Made by a program: the position numbers and the translations under genes. Under the pieces are notes generated by a model. It saw nothing but the letters and a program-made list of their open reading frames with translations. It did not search any database and was not told the DNA's origin. Source: a virus. Taken from it: a DNA stretch of 64,000 nucleotides. Each line of letters begins with the position of its first letter. The first letter of the stretch is position 1. Below are positions 29,646-38,954 of this stretch, piece after piece. The DNA lies in IMG/VR virus record IMGVR_UViG_3300037587_000516, positions 1-64,000 of that record; one strand, written 5' to 3'.

Positions 29646-29869
29646 AAGAAAGAACTCAATTAGTATTAGCCGGTTATATTTTAGATGGTAAGTTTGATTT
29701 TTCTGTAGACCTTCCTTTTGTTAAAGTTGAACTAACTAGTTCGGAAATGAGAAAGTTAATTAACATGGAATATGGAATTAGATCTAAAAGATCTAGAATT
29801 ATTAAAAAATACATGACTAGATTAATTAATGTTTTCTGTATAGAAATTGTAAAGGATCTGATAAAATGA
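29642..29869 (+). CDS. hypothetical protein (75 aa)
   Basis: GTG start in the stop of copy 14. Basic helical C-terminal half (IRSKRSRIIKKYMTRLI). Possibly nucleic-acid binding; not recognised. Confidence 0.55.
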   Translation: MKERTQLVLAGYILDGKFDFSVDLPFVKVELTSSEMRKLINMEYGIRSKRSRIIKKYMTRLINVFCIEIVKDLIK

Positions 29870-30348
29870 AAAATCACATTATTACACTAATTGGCATACC
29901 AAATAGTGGGAAGACTACATTTGCTGATAAACACTACCCGGACTATACTAGAATATCCTGGGATGATACGATGCTAGAGCTTTACCCAGCAGAAACGTAT
30001 GGGGAGTCGTTTAAATTGGCAAAACCTTATTCTATGGACATTTTGGACATAACTCGCAAGAGGCTCTCAGAGGCCCTAGAGCGCAAGGAAAACATAGTCC
30101 TTGACCTGACCCATCTTAAGCGTAAAATGCGCTCAGATCACCTGTCAGAGGTTCCTGAGAGCTATAAAAAGACCGCCGTGGTTTGTGTGGTTCCAGTTGG
30201 GGACATTTATGCTAGAAATGAGGCGCGGGTTAAGATTGGTAAGCACATAGATTTTAAGATACTAGAAGGTATGTTACGGCAGTATGAAGAGCCGACTAAA
30301 GAAGAGTTTGATGAGATAATCTTTAATTGTAATTCAGGAGTAAACTAA
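29866..30348 (+). CDS. P-loop nucleotide/polynucleotide kinase-like protein (160 aa)
   Basis: Walker A GIPNSGKTT near the start, then RISWDDTML and VLDLTHLKRKMRSDH, which resembles polynucleotide-kinase-like and zeta-type small kinases. A catalytic Asp may lie in WDD. Substrate could be RNA/DNA 5' ends or a nucleotide; not resolved. Confidence 0.75.
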   Translation: MKNHIITLIGIPNSGKTTFADKHYPDYTRISWDDTMLELYPAETYGESFKLAKPYSMDILDITRKRLSEALERKENIVLDLTHLKRKMRSDHLSEVPESYKKTAVVCVVPVGDIYARNEARVKIGKHIDFKILEGMLRQYEEPTKEEFDEIIFNCNSGVN

Positions 30349-30710
30349 TGTTTGGGTTTAAAATTGTTCGGGAAGATGAGTATAATGAACTAGAAAAAGC
30401 AGCTACTCTTCACCAAAGAGTTTATACGCTAGATAGGTGGTTTTCTGGATGGAAAGACCTAGATATTATATGGAACTACTTAACAGGAAAAGACAATACA
30501 AGCGACACATGGTCGTTGCGACAAAGTTATGCGGACAAAAGAAAAACAGGAATATATGGAACAACCCTTGAAGAGCAGAATTCGGAATTAATAAAAATAC
30601 TAGAAATGGGATCAAATTTAGATAACTATAATATTACTACGTTTGGTGAGCTTTGTGGCCCGGTTATGGAAATGAAAGAGGCACTACAAAAAGCAAAGGC
30701 AATGATATGA
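30348..30710 (+). CDS. hypothetical protein (120 aa)
   Basis: N terminus MFGFKIVREDEYNELEK is shared with the protein at 3392. Otherwise helical and soluble. Starts on the last base of the kinase stop. Unknown. Confidence 0.6.
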   Translation: MFGFKIVREDEYNELEKAATLHQRVYTLDRWFSGWKDLDIIWNYLTGKDNTSDTWSLRQSYADKRKTGIYGTTLEEQNSELIKILEMGSNLDNYNITTFGELCGPVMEMKEALQKAKAMI

Positions 30711-30967
30711 AAAAGCCTAGAGAATTTACTATTATATATGATGGTATGAACGACCGACCAGTTGGTGCCGAGAATGGACGAAAACGGTCAACCGCAAGTG
30801 GCGGAGGTAGCATGGTCTGTATTCCGGTTATTGAAAAGTCTGCCTACAATAAGGTGATTAAAGCACTAAAATACTATAAAGAAATGGGAACTGCTGATGA
30901 GTTCTATTTTGGATGGGATGGCCATGAGGTTGCGGAAAAGGCGTTAAAAGAGTTGGGGGAAAAATAA
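30707..30967 (+). CDS. hypothetical protein (86 aa)
   Basis: ATG at 30707 overlaps the previous stop as ATGA and is preferred over an upstream codon that would overlap by 58 bases. Basic Gly/Ser-rich linker (GRKRSTASGGGS), then a helix AYNKVIKALKYYKEM. Not recognised. Confidence 0.6.
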   Translation: MKKPREFTIIYDGMNDRPVGAENGRKRSTASGGGSMVCIPVIEKSAYNKVIKALKYYKEMGTADEFYFGWDGHEVAEKALKELGEK

Positions 30968-30970
30968 AGC

Positions 30971-30999
30971 TTGACAAATCAGATAAAATGAGTTATATT
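30971..30999 (+). promoter_or_regulatory. sigma-70-like promoter before the PD-(D/E)XK nuclease
   Basis: TTGACA at 30971-30976, 17-base spacer, TATATT at 30994-30999. The AAAATAAAGC preceding it is shared with the promoter at 14076. Confidence 0.85.
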
Positions 31000-31018
31000 A
31001 AATAAAAGGAAACGTAAT

Positions 31019-32140
31019 ATGAGACTATCACACAGCGCCATTCAAAAGTACTTAACGTGCGCCGCTCAATATGATGCCCACTATAATCTTAAGATCCGCT
31101 CTGAGAAGTTAGGAAGTCCTTTGTTGTTTGGAACTGCTGTGGATGAAGCCCAAGGCATTATGCTGCTTAGTAAGATGGATGATGCCGATTTAACGGACGA
31201 AGAACGGGCAACTATGGACAGAGATCCGTTTGACGTATTTGATTACCACTTAACAATGAAGGTAATTAAGCAAGATATTGGACCAGAGGATATAAGAACC
31301 TCTCCATATATTGAGTATTTTGGAAGTGATTTTGAGCCCGGGGTTCTTTTAGAAGAAGACTGGGTTAAATTAGAGCAGTTCATAAAAAATGCCGGGTACG
31401 AGGCAGATGATCCGGAAGAGTTGTTTACAATACTAAAAGGTAAGATTAAAGAAGGAGACGCATCATTAACAGATCAGTGTTATTTTAACTATGCATCGTG
31501 GTTATCGTTGAGAAGAAAAGGGCACTTAATGCTTGAGTTGTACCGCGATAAGATCATGCCGTTGATTGACAGGGTTTATAGTATTCAAAGGAAGGTTGAT
31601 TTGCCAAACGAAAATGGCGATGAGATCATTGGGTATATTGATATTGAGGCATCTTTAGTTGGACATGAGGGTATTTTCACAATTGATAATAAAACTTCTG
31701 GGCCAAAGTATAAGCAGAGTGATATAAATGACAAGGGTCAATTAGTATTATACGATGAGTTTACCCAGAATGGTCAAGCTGCATATATAGTGCTACTGAA
31801 AAAGCCCAAGTTAATTAAACACAAAACCTGCTTGTCTTGTGAGGGTACTACTACTAGATCAGTTAAAAAGTGCGCGGCAGAGGTAGAAGGAGTTCGTTGT
31901 AATGGCGAATTCTCCAATGAAATCGAGATAGAGCCCGAAATGCAGTATCAGATTTTAACTGGTGACATAGATGAAGAAAAAAAAGATTTGCTATTTGAAC
32001 AGATTGATGATATACTAAGTAAAATTGAAGCGAAAGAGTTTCCTCAGAATAGAGATGCTTGTTTTCAGTTTGGAAAACCTTGCGCATATTTTAACTACTG
32101 TAGAAATGGTAGTATGGAAGGTTTGGGGAAAGTAAAATGA
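31019..32140 (+). CDS. PD-(D/E)XK family nuclease, Cas4/RecB-like (373 aa)
   Basis: Starts with RLSHSAIQKYLTCAAQYDAHY, typical for RecB-like nucleases. The catalytic core is GYIDIEAS...FTIDNKTSG, where D-x-K of DNK and the preceding Asp fit PD-(D/E)XK, followed by QLVLYDEF. Cys residues in CLSCEG, KKCAAE, CNGE and late PCAYFNYCRNG suggest a bound zinc or iron-sulfur cluster. Works next to the ERF annealing protein, so probably a recombination exonuclease. Confidence 0.82.
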   Translation: MRLSHSAIQKYLTCAAQYDAHYNLKIRSEKLGSPLLFGTAVDEAQGIMLLSKMDDADLTDEERATMDRDPFDVFDYHLTMKVIKQDIGPEDIRTSPYIEYFGSDFEPGVLLEEDWVKLEQFIKNAGYEADDPEELFTILKGKIKEGDASLTDQCYFNYASWLSLRRKGHLMLELYRDKIMPLIDRVYSIQRKVDLPNENGDEIIGYIDIEASLVGHEGIFTIDNKTSGPKYKQSDINDKGQLVLYDEFTQNGQAAYIVLLKKPKLIKHKTCLSCEGTTTRSVKKCAAEVEGVRCNGEFSNEIEIEPEMQYQILTGDIDEEKKDLLFEQIDDILSKIEAKEFPQNRDACFQFGKPCAYFNYCRNGSMEGLGKVK

Positions 32141-32481
32141 AGGTGTTTAAAGGGTGGTGTAAGGATAGACCACATAAATTCACGGGAATTGTTGAAACTC
32201 CAGGTGGCACTAAGTATTGGTATTTGAATGGTGAATTTCATAGAGTTGACGGACCTGCTATTGAATATTCTAAGGGTGGTAAGTCTTGGTATTTGAATGG
32301 AGAAAGACATAGAGTTGACGGGCCTGCTATTGATTGGACAGATGGAAGTAAGTCTTGGTTTTTGAATGGTGAGTATATGACAGAGGAAGAGCATGCTAAA
32401 AGAACAGCTTATCTTAGGACTACTCTTGGTAAGTTGATATTTAATGAGCATTTTAAACTGGAGGAAAACAGTGTCAACTAA
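32137..32481 (+). CDS. WYLNG repeat protein, copy 15 (114 aa)
   Basis: MKVFKGW-type, two units (EFHRVDGPAIEY, ERHRVDGPAIDW), full tail FNEHFKLEENSVN. It is inserted between nuclease and recombination genes. GGAGG in its tail precedes the GTG of the next gene, which overlaps it by 11 bases. Confidence 0.8.
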   Translation: MKVFKGWCKDRPHKFTGIVETPGGTKYWYLNGEFHRVDGPAIEYSKGGKSWYLNGERHRVDGPAIDWTDGSKSWFLNGEYMTEEEHAKRTAYLRTTLGKLIFNEHFKLEENSVN

Positions 32482-32770
32482 AGCAGAAGTAGAAAAAGAG
32501 AATAAAACATTGCGGGCTGAAATTCGTGAATTGCGTAAAGCCTCAAAAGAATCTAGCGCCTCATTAGAGGGGATGCCCTTTACTGGGATCGGAGTTGGAT
32601 TAGATAGTGATGGAAAATTTAACCTTGTTCATATCAAGTTTGATCTTGAAAGTAAGTCCGCAGCAGTTGCAGAAACTTTGCGGGTAATGGATTACGCTCC
32701 GGAAACGGCAGGGTATGCAAAAACCGCATTAGTTGATGAAATAATTAGACTCAGTAAGGAGAGAAAGTAA
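32471..32770 (+). CDS. coiled-coil plus small domain protein (99 aa)
   Basis: GTG at 32471 follows CTGGAGGAAAACA. First 35 residues coiled coil (EVEKENKTLRAEIRELRK), then a strand-rich domain. Adjacent to ERF; perhaps a recombination accessory protein (inferred from position). Confidence 0.6.
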   Translation: MSTKAEVEKENKTLRAEIRELRKASKESSASLEGMPFTGIGVGLDSDGKFNLVHIKFDLESKSAAVAETLRVMDYAPETAGYAKTALVDEIIRLSKERK

Positions 32771-33507
32771 TGAGTAAAAAACAAACACCGGAAGAAATGA
32801 TGGGCGAATTAACGCATGAGCAATTAGTAGAGCAGTTGAGCAACTCTTTGCAGGTTAACGAAAACATGAAAGCAAACCAACAGGGCTTGATTGACGAAAG
32901 TAAACAGCTTCGTAACCAGATAGATTCACTAAGTGCAGGAAAGTCTATTTACGGAAAGTTGTTGGCTGTTAAAAGAGACTTGGGGTATGTTGCGAAAGAC
33001 CAAAAGAATTCGGGTCAGGGCTGGATGTTTCGTGGAATAGATCAGTTTCTAAATGCAATAAAGCCTCTGTTAGATACTCATGGAGTTGGTATTTCAACTA
33101 AAGTGGTACAGAATGCAGAAGAATATAAGCTAAACGAAAAGACTGGAAAGTATGCTAAGAATACTAGGCTTATTATGGAGTATATATTCTTTGCGGAAGA
33201 TGGCTCAACAGTTAGCTGCCAAATGCCAGCAGAAGGTGTGGACCCCGGAGATAAGGGCACTAATAAGGCGCTATCAGCAGCATTGAAATACTGCCTAATC
33301 CAAACGTTCGCTGTTCCAACTAAAGATACTGCGGAAGCTGATAGTGAGAATCCTACAAATGATAGCGGAAAGGTTTCGGGAAAAGCTACTGCCACAAAAA
33401 CAGTTACTCCAACAGGTGAAAAAGCAGCGGCTGCCCCAGCAAAGAAGTCATTTAGAAGAAAATCTGTAGCTAAAACTCCGGAGGCATCTAGTGACATCGA
33501 CCTCTAA
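32770..33507 (+). CDS. ERF-family single-strand annealing protein (245 aa)
   Basis: ERF core with LLAVKRDLGYVAKDQ, WMFRGIDQFLNAIKPLLDTHG and the KGTNKALSAALKYCLIQTFAVP helix, as in phage P22 Erf and relatives. Promotes annealing of complementary strands in recombination or end repair. The last 45 residues are a basic, Ala/Thr-rich disordered tail (KKSFRRKSVAK). Overlaps the next gene by 17 bases. Confidence 0.85.
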   Translation: MSKKQTPEEMMGELTHEQLVEQLSNSLQVNENMKANQQGLIDESKQLRNQIDSLSAGKSIYGKLLAVKRDLGYVAKDQKNSGQGWMFRGIDQFLNAIKPLLDTHGVGISTKVVQNAEEYKLNEKTGKYAKNTRLIMEYIFFAEDGSTVSCQMPAEGVDPGDKGTNKALSAALKYCLIQTFAVPTKDTAEADSENPTNDSGKVSGKATATKTVTPTGEKAAAAPAKKSFRRKSVAKTPEASSDIDL

Positions 33508-33868
33508 AGAAGTAGTGGACCAAGATTTGGCCAAAGAAGAAAAGGCAGAAGAAGCTCCGGAAATCTCAACGTTGGACCAATTAAGCGGAGCATTTAACGC
33601 TAATCTTAATGAGAGCCTTAATTTAATCGGCTCTATGTCCAAGAATGGATTGCAGAGAGTTATAAAAGTATTGCTGGCATACCCCTTGCTTCATGAAGAC
33701 TTGGGGGTCACCATTGATAAAGAGCAAGAAGTTAGATTAGCTCAGCTAGGTGTTGACATTCAGCATATTAAGTTTAGTATGACAATGGAAAGCATGGGCA
33801 TTGATACTAAAGAGTTAGCAAAAGAAGTAGATGAAAGTAAAGAAGTAACTAAACAGGAAAAGGAATAA
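33491..33868 (+). CDS. hypothetical protein (125 aa)
   Basis: GTG start inside the end of ERF. Acidic, helical, low-complexity ends with a central hydrophobic helix (GLQRVIKVLLAYPLLHEDLG). Likely a recombination or replication accessory protein from position alone. Confidence 0.65.
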   Translation: MTSTSKEVVDQDLAKEEKAEEAPEISTLDQLSGAFNANLNESLNLIGSMSKNGLQRVIKVLLAYPLLHEDLGVTIDKEQEVRLAQLGVDIQHIKFSMTMESMGIDTKELAKEVDESKEVTKQEKE

Positions 33869-33870
33869 AC

Positions 33871-34206
33871 ATGGCAAAGAAGTATTCAAAAGTTGGAGCA
33901 ATTAAGCTATCCAAAGGCGGCGAAGGAAAAGTATCCAAGCTCTATATTAACCTAAACGCAGACAAAGACAAAGAAGGAAAAGTTAATATAGCTAGTATCA
34001 AGGCTCTTCACGCTGCACTTGGTTCGTTGATTGACAACCCAAATGACGGAGACAATCAGTATGGGGTCAGTCTTATGATTGAAAAGCCTCAGGATTCACT
34101 GCGCCGCCTTAACGAGTTAGGGTATATTGATGATGATAAACTAGAAGCTCGTATAGAAGGTGTTCCAGATTGGTTAAAGTATGAAATTACATTAGTTCAC
34201 GAATAA
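33871..34206 (+). CDS. hypothetical protein, possibly single-strand DNA binding (111 aa)
   Basis: Basic start (AKKYSKVGAIKLSKGGEGKVSKLYINLN) resembling a strand-rich OB-like part, and an acidic end. Placed directly after ERF and before an intrinsic terminator, where phages often keep a single-strand binding protein. The assignment is inference. Confidence 0.6.
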   Translation: MAKKYSKVGAIKLSKGGEGKVSKLYINLNADKDKEGKVNIASIKALHAALGSLIDNPNDGDNQYGVSLMIEKPQDSLRRLNELGYIDDDKLEARIEGVPDWLKYEITLVHE

Positions 34207-34288
34207 AATTAAAGTGGTTGGATAATCCACTAGTATCAACAGCATGTACTCTCAGCTAAAAAATATCCGCAAAATTCCTCCCTTTTGG

Positions 34289-34316
34289 GGTCCGGCAGAA
34301 ATGTCGGGCCTTTTTT
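34289..34316 (+). terminator. intrinsic terminator
   Basis: Nine-pair stem GGTCCGGCA / TGTCGGGCC (two G-U pairs) with a GAAA loop, followed by six T. It ends the nuclease/ERF operon. The rest of 34207-34375 holds only this and the following promoter. Confidence 0.92.
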
Positions 34317-34329
34317 ATTGAGAAAAGGG

Positions 34330-34358
34330 TTGACTTAATGTCAGAAACCTAGTATGCT
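34330..34358 (+). promoter_or_regulatory. sigma-70-like promoter of the primase-helicase operon
   Basis: TTGACT at 34330-34335, 17-base spacer, TATGCT at 34353-34358. Directly follows the terminator and precedes the GTG start at 34376. Confidence 0.75.
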
Positions 34359-34375
34359 TAAGAAACGGAGGTATC

Positions 34376-34573
34376 GTGGAAGTAACACAAAAACAAATCA
34401 ACTTAATTAGAAGCGTAGCAATTGGTATAATCAAAGAAATGCCGAGCCGATTAATTTGGGAAGATACTGAAAGAGAAGTAGACCCAACAGATAGAGCAGC
34501 GATTGCTTATATAGACGCAATTGGAAAAGTATTACATCTGGACTTTGAAATCAATACAAAAAGGAAGAAATAA
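34376..34573 (+). CDS. hypothetical protein (65 aa)
   Basis: GTG after CGGAGGTATC. Helical, mixed charge, basic end (TKRKK). First gene of the operon with primase-helicase. Unknown. Confidence 0.6.
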   Translation: MEVTQKQINLIRSVAIGIIKEMPSRLIWEDTEREVDPTDRAAIAYIDAIGKVLHLDFEINTKRKK

Positions 34574-34797
34574 TGTCAAATAGTATGTTGGAATCAAGCA
34601 AAGAGGCGAATCAGGAACGTAAACGGAAACGATTAGAAGAGATGGTTAAAGCTGTTGTTGCTGGAGCTGACAACACATCCGAAGCGGGTTGTTGGGAAAT
34701 ACTTAACACAGCTCAGTATTTAATAAGTATAATAGACGAAAAAATGGCAGCAGACATAAAAGCGGATGAAGAGAAATTTAAAGGTGGAGCAAAATGA
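34573..34797 (+). CDS. helical protein (74 aa)
   Basis: ATG on the last base of the previous stop, with AAGGAAG upstream. Highly charged first 20 residues (ESSKEANQERKRKRLEEM). Unknown. Confidence 0.55.
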   Translation: MSNSMLESSKEANQERKRKRLEEMVKAVVAGADNTSEAGCWEILNTAQYLISIIDEKMAADIKADEEKFKGGAK

Positions 34798-35246
34798 AAC
34801 TGACAATTGAATTAGTGCCAAAAACATGTTGGTTTAGTAATGTTAGATCCCAAGTAACAAAAGCCGACTGGGAAATCCTAAAGAAAGAAACTTCAAAAAA
34901 CGCAAAAAGAAAGTGCGAAATTTGTGCAGGGCGAGGACCAAAATGGCCAGTTGAGTGTCATGAAGTATGGAGTTATGACGACAAGAAAAAAATACAAAAG
35001 TTAGAAAGGTTGATTGCGTTATGCCCGTCGTGTCATGAAGTTAAACATATCGGGTTCGCAGGAACGCGAGGCAGGTCTTATATTGCAACCGAACATCTGG
35101 CTAATGTAAATGACATATCTGTAGATGATGCGACTGATTACGTTCACGGTGCATTTGTTTTATGGAGAGACAGATCACAATACAATTGGGAGCTTGATAT
35201 TTCATGGCTAGATAATCGCGGAATAGAGTATGGGGATAGATCATAA
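34794..35246 (+). CDS. HNH-type endonuclease-like protein (150 aa)
   Basis: CEICAGRG...VECHEVWSYDD...IALCPSCHEVKHIGF has the two CxxC zinc pairs and the CHEVW and CHEVKH histidines of HNH-family phage proteins. Known relatives occur as free-standing phage endonucleases. It may be a homing enzyme or a DNA-processing enzyme of this operon. Confidence 0.75.
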   Translation: MKLTIELVPKTCWFSNVRSQVTKADWEILKKETSKNAKRKCEICAGRGPKWPVECHEVWSYDDKKKIQKLERLIALCPSCHEVKHIGFAGTRGRSYIATEHLANVNDISVDDATDYVHGAFVLWRDRSQYNWELDISWLDNRGIEYGDRS

Positions 35247-37268
35247 ATGACAAATAAGGAGAAACGAGTGTACCGAAGATTATGTAAAACACTAGATAAC
35301 AAGGGGGAGTTAATCCCCGCCACTGACGATGTTTATTCGCATATTAAAAACAAGAACGTAGACCATTATTTAAGCGTGTACAGCTATAATGAGAGCCAAA
35401 AGAAAACGTTCTATTCAAAAGTGGAAAAGTTAGTAGACGGGAAGATAATTGAAACCATAAACGGAGCCGCCGGAATTAGTGATGTGTTCACAAATCAATT
35501 CATACTAGACTTTGATATTGATAAGCTAGCCGGGACTTCATTAGAAGATATAAAAGTTGATACTATAGAAGCAATTAGAAGGTTAAAAGAGAGTGGTATT
35601 TCTGAAGAAGCAATTCAGCTGACCTTTTCTGGAAATAAGGGGTTCGGTATTACAGTTGACATTAATCAGGACTTAACCCCGGATGCACATAAGAAAATGG
35701 CCAAGAATCTAATGGGAGACCTATCGTCGTTCGATACCCGGGTCTACAACGCATCTCGCATACTAAGAGTCTCGTATACTAAACACCAGAGTAGCGGCTT
35801 GTTTAAAATGCCTATGGGGATTTCTGAGCTAGAAGAGTCAATTGAGACAATCCAAGAATGGGCTAAAGACGTTGATGCATCTGATACTATGACATACTCT
35901 AGAATAACACTGCCGATTAGTATTATGAAGTTGGCGGAGATTAAGCCGGAGCGCAAGAAAGTTGAAGGGTTGACATTAGAAGCTGGGGTTTGTACCTTGG
36001 ACTTCAATAAAAAGCCCAAGTTCTTGTCAGACTGGAAGTTTGCAATCTCTGAGGGATACTTTCCTCCGGGAGCAAGAAACTACGCCTTGTTGATACTAGC
36101 GGCAACTTATGCTGGGTGCGGGTTTAATAAAGAAGCTACGTATAGACTACTAAAAGCAGCTGCGGAGCTTCAATCAGTTAAGTTTGGCGTAGATCGTTTC
36201 TCTGATGATGAAATTTGGAAGAACATGGTTAGCGTTGTGTATGATCCTAGCTGGCAGGGTGGAACATTTGCGGAAGATAATTTCCCGGATGAACTGTCTG
36301 ATTACCTTGAGTCAATTGGAGTAAACCGCGCAGCGTCTGAGGATACCGAAGATCGAATGATCGAGAAACTTGGAGATGGGTTTGACTCGTTTGCCGCATA
36401 TGCTAAAACGATAGAAGAGCATACGATTAAGACCGGCATTCCTGAGTTAGACGAGAGGCTAAAAATGAGAGCGGGTCAGTTGATCTTCTTATTGGCACCT
36501 CCCTCAGTTGGGAAAACCAGCGCTTTGATAACTGTTCTCAACAACACCAGTAAGGACGGGATAACCTCATACTTCTCTAGTATGGATATGTATGTTCACG
36601 AGATATACAAGAAACTGATACAAAGACATACTAAATTAACTGAGGATGAAGTATTTGATGTGTTTATTCGTGAGGACGAAGAGAAAATGGAGGAGTTTCG
36701 TAACATACTAAAAGAAGAGTATGGAAACGTTAACCTTTGCTATAAGTCCGGCGAATCTGTTGGTGAGATGCGCAGATCTATTGAGCGCATTGAGAATCAA
36801 ACCGGAAAGCGCATTGATCTAGTAGCAGTTGACTATTTGGAGCTAGTTTTGACAGAAGCTGGTGATCCAACGGCAGCTACAGCAGAGGCGGCTCAGAAAC
36901 TGCGTGAGCTTGCGAATGAGGGGCGTGTTGTGATTTGCCTACTCCAACCCAATAAAAACAACTCGCATCCCACAGAGCCTATCACGTCGTTTAACGCAGC
37001 TAAAGGAAGTTCTAGTATAAGTCAAGCATGTACAGCATTTTTAACGTGCAATAGGCCCGGAATGGACTCAACTAACGATAACATTGATGATCACTTCTTT
37101 AGTATGAACTGCGTTAAGAACAGAAACGGGAACCTATTTGCAATTAACATGGGTTGGGATGGTCCAACTCAGACATTTTATTCTCTGGATGATCAACAGA
37201 AAGAGAGATTAAAGAATTTGAGACAACGGCAGCAAGAGAAAAAGGCTGTTGATGCGGGGAGTTTATAA
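35247..37268 (+). CDS. primase-helicase (673 aa)
   Basis: N-terminal primase region with FILDFDIDKLAG (metal-binding D-x-D) and LTFSGNKGFGITVDI...RVYNASRILRVSYTK, which fits archaeo-eukaryotic-type phage primases. From about residue 385 a RecA-like DnaB-type helicase with Walker A APPSVGKTS (near residue 420), an acidic VAVDYLELV Walker B, and LLQPNKNN. Unwinds and primes the replication fork for the DNA polymerase at 39221. ATG follows AATAAGGAG-poor sequence, so the exact start is less sure. Confidence 0.85.
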   Translation: MTNKEKRVYRRLCKTLDNKGELIPATDDVYSHIKNKNVDHYLSVYSYNESQKKTFYSKVEKLVDGKIIETINGAAGISDVFTNQFILDFDIDKLAGTSLEDIKVDTIEAIRRLKESGISEEAIQLTFSGNKGFGITVDINQDLTPDAHKKMAKNLMGDLSSFDTRVYNASRILRVSYTKHQSSGLFKMPMGISELEESIETIQEWAKDVDASDTMTYSRITLPISIMKLAEIKPERKKVEGLTLEAGVCTLDFNKKPKFLSDWKFAISEGYFPPGARNYALLILAATYAGCGFNKEATYRLLKAAAELQSVKFGVDRFSDDEIWKNMVSVVYDPSWQGGTFAEDNFPDELSDYLESIGVNRAASEDTEDRMIEKLGDGFDSFAAYAKTIEEHTIKTGIPELDERLKMRAGQLIFLLAPPSVGKTSALITVLNNTSKDGITSYFSSMDMYVHEIYKKLIQRHTKLTEDEVFDVFIREDEEKMEEFRNILKEEYGNVNLCYKSGESVGEMRRSIERIENQTGKRIDLVAVDYLELVLTEAGDPTAATAEAAQKLRELANEGRVVICLLQPNKNNSHPTEPITSFNAAKGSSSISQACTAFLTCNRPGMDSTNDNIDDHFFSMNCVKNRNGNLFAINMGWDGPTQTFYSLDDQQKERLKNLRQRQQEKKAVDAGSL

Positions 37269-38230
37269 TGAATATTTTAGTTAAAATGAAGTTCGGATCA
37301 CATATGTATGGGACTAACGTTGCTACTAGCGACACAGACTATAAAGCAATTTATATTCCGTCAGCAGATGACATACTTATGCAAAGAGCCCGAAAGGTTA
37401 TTCATGAGAATACCAATAAAACCAACACCAAAAACAGCAATAAAGATGTAGATACTGAATATATTAGCATACAACGGTATATGGAATTACTATTGGAGGG
37501 TCAAACTATGGCATTGGATATGTTATTTGCCCCGGACGATATGATTCTAGAAGGAGGGGATCGGAAACTTTGGGACTATATTCGCAATAATAAGAAGGAG
37601 TTTCTTCATTCTGGAGTGTTGTCTTTTGTGGGATACTGTAGAACCCAGGCAAATAAGTATGGGATTAAGGGCTCTAGAATGAGTGCAATTAAAGAAGCAT
37701 TGGGATTATTTAATCTCGTCGTAAACGGGACAAATAGGTTAGAAGATATTAATTATACAGACCTATTAGAAAATGATCATATTAAAATGGTTGATTGTAA
37801 AGGACCAAATAATAAAACAGAGCCACATCTTGAAATTTGTAATCGCAAATTTGGGATGAGAACAAAGGTTGAGAATATTATCTTTACGCTAGAAAAGATT
37901 TATGATGGGTATGGGCACAGAGCTAAGTTGGCAGAAAAGAATGAAGGAATTGACTGGAAGGCATTAATGCATGCGGTTAGAATTCAGTATCAAGCAAAAG
38001 AATTACTATCAACTGGACATATAACATTTCCTAGACCAGAAAAGGATTTACTTTTAGATATTAGAAACGGCAAATTGGACTATAAAGTTGTTGCTCGAAT
38101 TATTGAGGATGGTCTTGATGAATTAGAACAAATGGAGTCAAACCTACCTAAGAAACCTAATAAGGAGTTTGCTGATAAACTAGTTTGTGATGTCCATCAT
38201 TCAGAGATTCAGAAGAGGGGGAGCTTATGA
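37268..38230 (+). CDS. predicted nucleotidyltransferase, COG3541-like (320 aa)
   Basis: The start VKMKFGSHMYGTNVATSDTDYKAIYIP contains the nucleotidyltransferase signature G-S...D-x-D. The later HRAKLAEKNEGIDWKALMHAVR part resembles the C-terminal helical domain of this phage and bacterial family. The transferred group and target are unknown; tRNA, protein or DNA are possible. Starts on the last base of the primase-helicase stop. Confidence 0.75.
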   Translation: MNILVKMKFGSHMYGTNVATSDTDYKAIYIPSADDILMQRARKVIHENTNKTNTKNSNKDVDTEYISIQRYMELLLEGQTMALDMLFAPDDMILEGGDRKLWDYIRNNKKEFLHSGVLSFVGYCRTQANKYGIKGSRMSAIKEALGLFNLVVNGTNRLEDINYTDLLENDHIKMVDCKGPNNKTEPHLEICNRKFGMRTKVENIIFTLEKIYDGYGHRAKLAEKNEGIDWKALMHAVRIQYQAKELLSTGHITFPRPEKDLLLDIRNGKLDYKVVARIIEDGLDELEQMESNLPKKPNKEFADKLVCDVHHSEIQKRGSL

Positions 38231-38529
38231 GACTAGAAGAAATTGCGGCACACTATCAGAAGACAGGGGAGTTTTTGCCAGAAGGATTTGAATTTATGGT
38301 TGACTATTTCATTGAGAACATCCAAGGAATGCACGAAGAGTACATTTCAGAGTTTAATGAAGATAGCGTACCGTTTCAAGTTCATGTGCTACAGAGACTA
38401 AATGACTGGCAGATCGAAAGCGGGTTTGCTAGAGAATATACTCCAGAAGAAGTCGAAGAAATGATAGGAGATGATGATCTGGATATTAGTATAGGAGAGG
38501 AAGATGATAACGATCCGTGGATTAATTAG
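38227..38529 (+). CDS. acidic hypothetical protein (100 aa)
   Basis: Helical; the last 25 residues are very acidic (EEVEEMIGDDDLDISIGEE). Could mimic DNA or bind basic partners, which is a guess. Overlaps the genes on both sides. Confidence 0.6.
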   Translation: MRLEEIAAHYQKTGEFLPEGFEFMVDYFIENIQGMHEEYISEFNEDSVPFQVHVLQRLNDWQIESGFAREYTPEEVEEMIGDDDLDISIGEEDDNDPWIN

Positions 38530-38866
38530 TGCGGCGGCTCTTGTTTCGGTGGGGATGATGCTGAACGAGGTAATAACGTACTCAACTACACCAACCATAA
38601 CAGAGCAGATACTGGTCCCATACAAACAGGCGTTTATGGACATGGTAAAGCACACTGGTATGCACCTTGATCTTAACACAATCAAGTTTGAATCACTACC
38701 CAACAATACTATAGGAATCTGTAACCCATTGATGTTGGAGATTAAAATAGACCCCGTATACTGGAGCACAGCGGACGAGAAAGAGAGAATTGCCGTAACT
38801 TTTCATGAGTTCAACCACTGTATTTGTTTGGATCTTGTTCATGCTGAAGGTGAGTTTGAGGACTAG
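38504..38866 (+). CDS. membrane-anchored putative zinc metallopeptidase (120 aa)
   Basis: N-terminal hydrophobic segment (ISAAALVSVGMMLNEVI), a possible signal anchor. The zinc motif HEFNH lies at residues 101-105 after IAVTF, the usual strand-before-helix context of HExxH proteases. Very small for the fold, with no clear third ligand except a later His or Glu. Periplasmic location inferred. Starts 26 bases inside the previous gene with GGAGAGGAAG upstream. Confidence 0.6.
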   Translation: MITIRGLISAAALVSVGMMLNEVITYSTTPTITEQILVPYKQAFMDMVKHTGMHLDLNTIKFESLPNNTIGICNPLMLEIKIDPVYWSTADEKERIAVTFHEFNHCICLDLVHAEGEFED

Positions 38867-38870
38867 TATT

Positions 38871-38954
38871 ATGAACACTGTATTGCCAGATAGTGCATGT
38901 TTGGGTGAGCATTGGGCAGAGTATATGGCGGACTTGATAAAAAGGTGTGAATAA
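38871..38954 (+). CDS. 27-residue peptide
   Basis: ATG two bases after the GACTAGTATT junction, with a poor ribosome-binding site. Its stop overlaps the start of copy 16 by one base. Acidic (CLGEHWAEYMADLIKRCE). Weakly supported. Confidence 0.35.
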   Translation: MNTVLPDSACLGEHWAEYMADLIKRCE